A program made the translations under genes and the position numbers. Shown piece after piece: positions 63,020 to 64,000 of a stretch of DNA of 64,000 bases. Under the pieces are notes generated by a model. It worked only from the letters and a program-made list of their open reading frames with translations. It was not told the DNA's origin and searched no databases. Location of the stretch: contig JAGTPG010000002.1 of the NCBI GenBank assembly GCA_018195615.1, forward strand, positions 2,236,501 through 2,300,500, read 5' to 3'. Origin of the DNA: Streptomyces tuirus. GTDB taxonomy: Bacteria; Actinomycetota; Actinomycetes; Streptomycetales; Streptomycetaceae. Position 1 is the stretch's first letter. Every line of letters starts with the position of its first letter.

Positions 63020-64000
63020 GTGAACGGAACGGACGGGCGCGGTCGTACCCCGGTCGCCGTGTGCGCGGCGCTGTCGGCCATCGCGCTGTTCGCGGCGGGA
63101 TGCTCCGAGCAGGGCGAGGCGCCCCCGGGCGCTCCTCCTGCCGCCTCGGCCGGCTCCGGAAAAGCCCACGCCCACCCCGGTCTCCCTGTCGGTCACGCCT
63201 GAGGAGCTACGGGGCGCAGACCCCTGCGAGCTGATCGACGAGAAGGTGCTGGCGAAGTTCGGGAAGGTCGAGTACGACCGGGGCAACAGCTACGGCGACT
63301 GCGACATCCGGCTCGACGGACCGGGCGACGAGTCCGAATCGGTCTTCGTGGGGCTGCAGGACGCCCCGAGCGAGAAGGCCCCGGGGGATCCCGCTCCGAC
63401 GCCCGTGCTGCGGGACGGCGTCACCGTCTACGAGAGCGAGGACCGCGGTGACTTGACCGGCGACGCGAACTGCACACGGGACGTGGTGCTGCGGGAACGG
63501 ACCGCCACCATCTCGATCGGCGTCTACGGGGACCAGTCGGGCTCCCGCGCCTGCCCGATCGCCGACGCCGCCGCCGGTGACGTCATCCGCCTGCTCAGGA
63601 GCGGCGGCCTCCCCTCCGCCCGCCACGCACCCGACTCGCTGGCGAACCAGGACGCGTGCGACCTGCTCAAGGAGAGCGAGGCCGCGCGCGTCCCGGCCAT
63701 CGACCCCGGGAAGCGGTACGACACCTTCACCGGCCAGAGCTGCTCATGGGGCGGCGAGAGCATCGACGAACCACACCTGAACATCCTCTTCCTGCACCTC
63801 GACGAGGCGCTGGAGGGACGCCCGCTCACGGTCGGTGGACGCACGGCGGCGGTGAAGTACAGCCCCGCCGACGAGTACGGCGACCTGCTCGGGCGCAGCC
63901 TGCCGAACTGCGCGGTGGATGTCGAGTACGGCGAGGCCGGACCTACCGCCGAGGGCCGTACCGAGGTGGTCTCGGTGGGAGTCACCGGCGACTCGCCGCG
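63020..64000 (+). CDS. DUF3558-like lipoprotein, partial, one apparent frameshift
   Basis: The GTG at 63020 opens NGTDGRGRTPVAVCAALSAI with the lipobox FAAGC (Cys28), so it is a surface lipoprotein. Near 63,160 the frame must shift; this is the one break that fits one extra base or two lost bases. From there an open frame runs without stop to the window end: PTPVSLSVTPEELRGADPCE, then LIDEKVLAKFGKVEYDRGNS with CDI, and a second similar unit NQDACDLLKESEAARVPAI with CSW. The paired Cys resemble two DUF3558 modules. Function unknown. The gene continues beyond 64,000. Confidence 0.7.

Overview
The window looks like the chromosome of a Streptomyces. It is very GC-rich, third codon positions are almost always G or C, GTG starts and four-base ATGA/GTGA stop-start overlaps are common, and the conserved blocks sit in the order I associate with this genus: dapA-dapD, the suf operon with its SufR-type regulator, ctaA and ctaB on either side of an amidohydrolase, then tkt-tal-zwf-opcA-pgl.

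Bases 1-20,500 are sugar catabolism. A long leftward chain (9,285 to 1) encodes a GntR regulator, a DapA-like lyase, an IlvD/Edd dehydratase, two ABC sugar permeases, a secreted pectate lyase, a Gfo/Idh/MocA oxidoreductase, a PmoA-like protein and a GH43 glycosidase. Next come an MFS exporter and a uronate block (kdgD divergent from a uronate dehydrogenase). A polyol-type operon follows (DeoR regulator, lipoprotein, two permeases, zinc alcohol dehydrogenase), closed by a strong terminator. Together they suggest pectin and hemicellulose breakdown with oxidation of galacturonate and pentonates to 2-ketoglutarate semialdehyde.

Bases 20,500-38,400 are mixed. They hold a double TerD protein, a TetR/DUF899 divergent pair, a LacI regulator beside a remarkable fusion of half a solute-binding protein to half a permease, ACC deaminase with its GntR regulator, a stand-alone intein-like LAGLIDADG protein whose splicing residues are lost, a PhoX phosphatase, a secreted nuclease, an ABM monooxygenase behind a SoxR/MerR-type promoter, envelope-stress small proteins, and a 43-residue peptide coupled to a Cys-rich protein.

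Bases 38,400-64,000 are mostly housekeeping: lysine biosynthesis (dapA, dapD), a TetR/SMR efflux pair, Fe-S assembly (sufR-B-D-Rieske-C-S-U-sufT-like), an AAC(3)-like gene, an ABC exporter, haem A synthesis (ctaA, ctaB) and the oxidative pentose phosphate operon, ending inside a DUF3558-like lipoprotein.

More than twenty places carry a one-base frameshift inside well-conserved genes, including zwf, opcA, pgl and dapD. Nearly all are repaired by restoring a single lost base, so I read them as sequencing/assembly errors and annotate the genes as intact with a flagged break.
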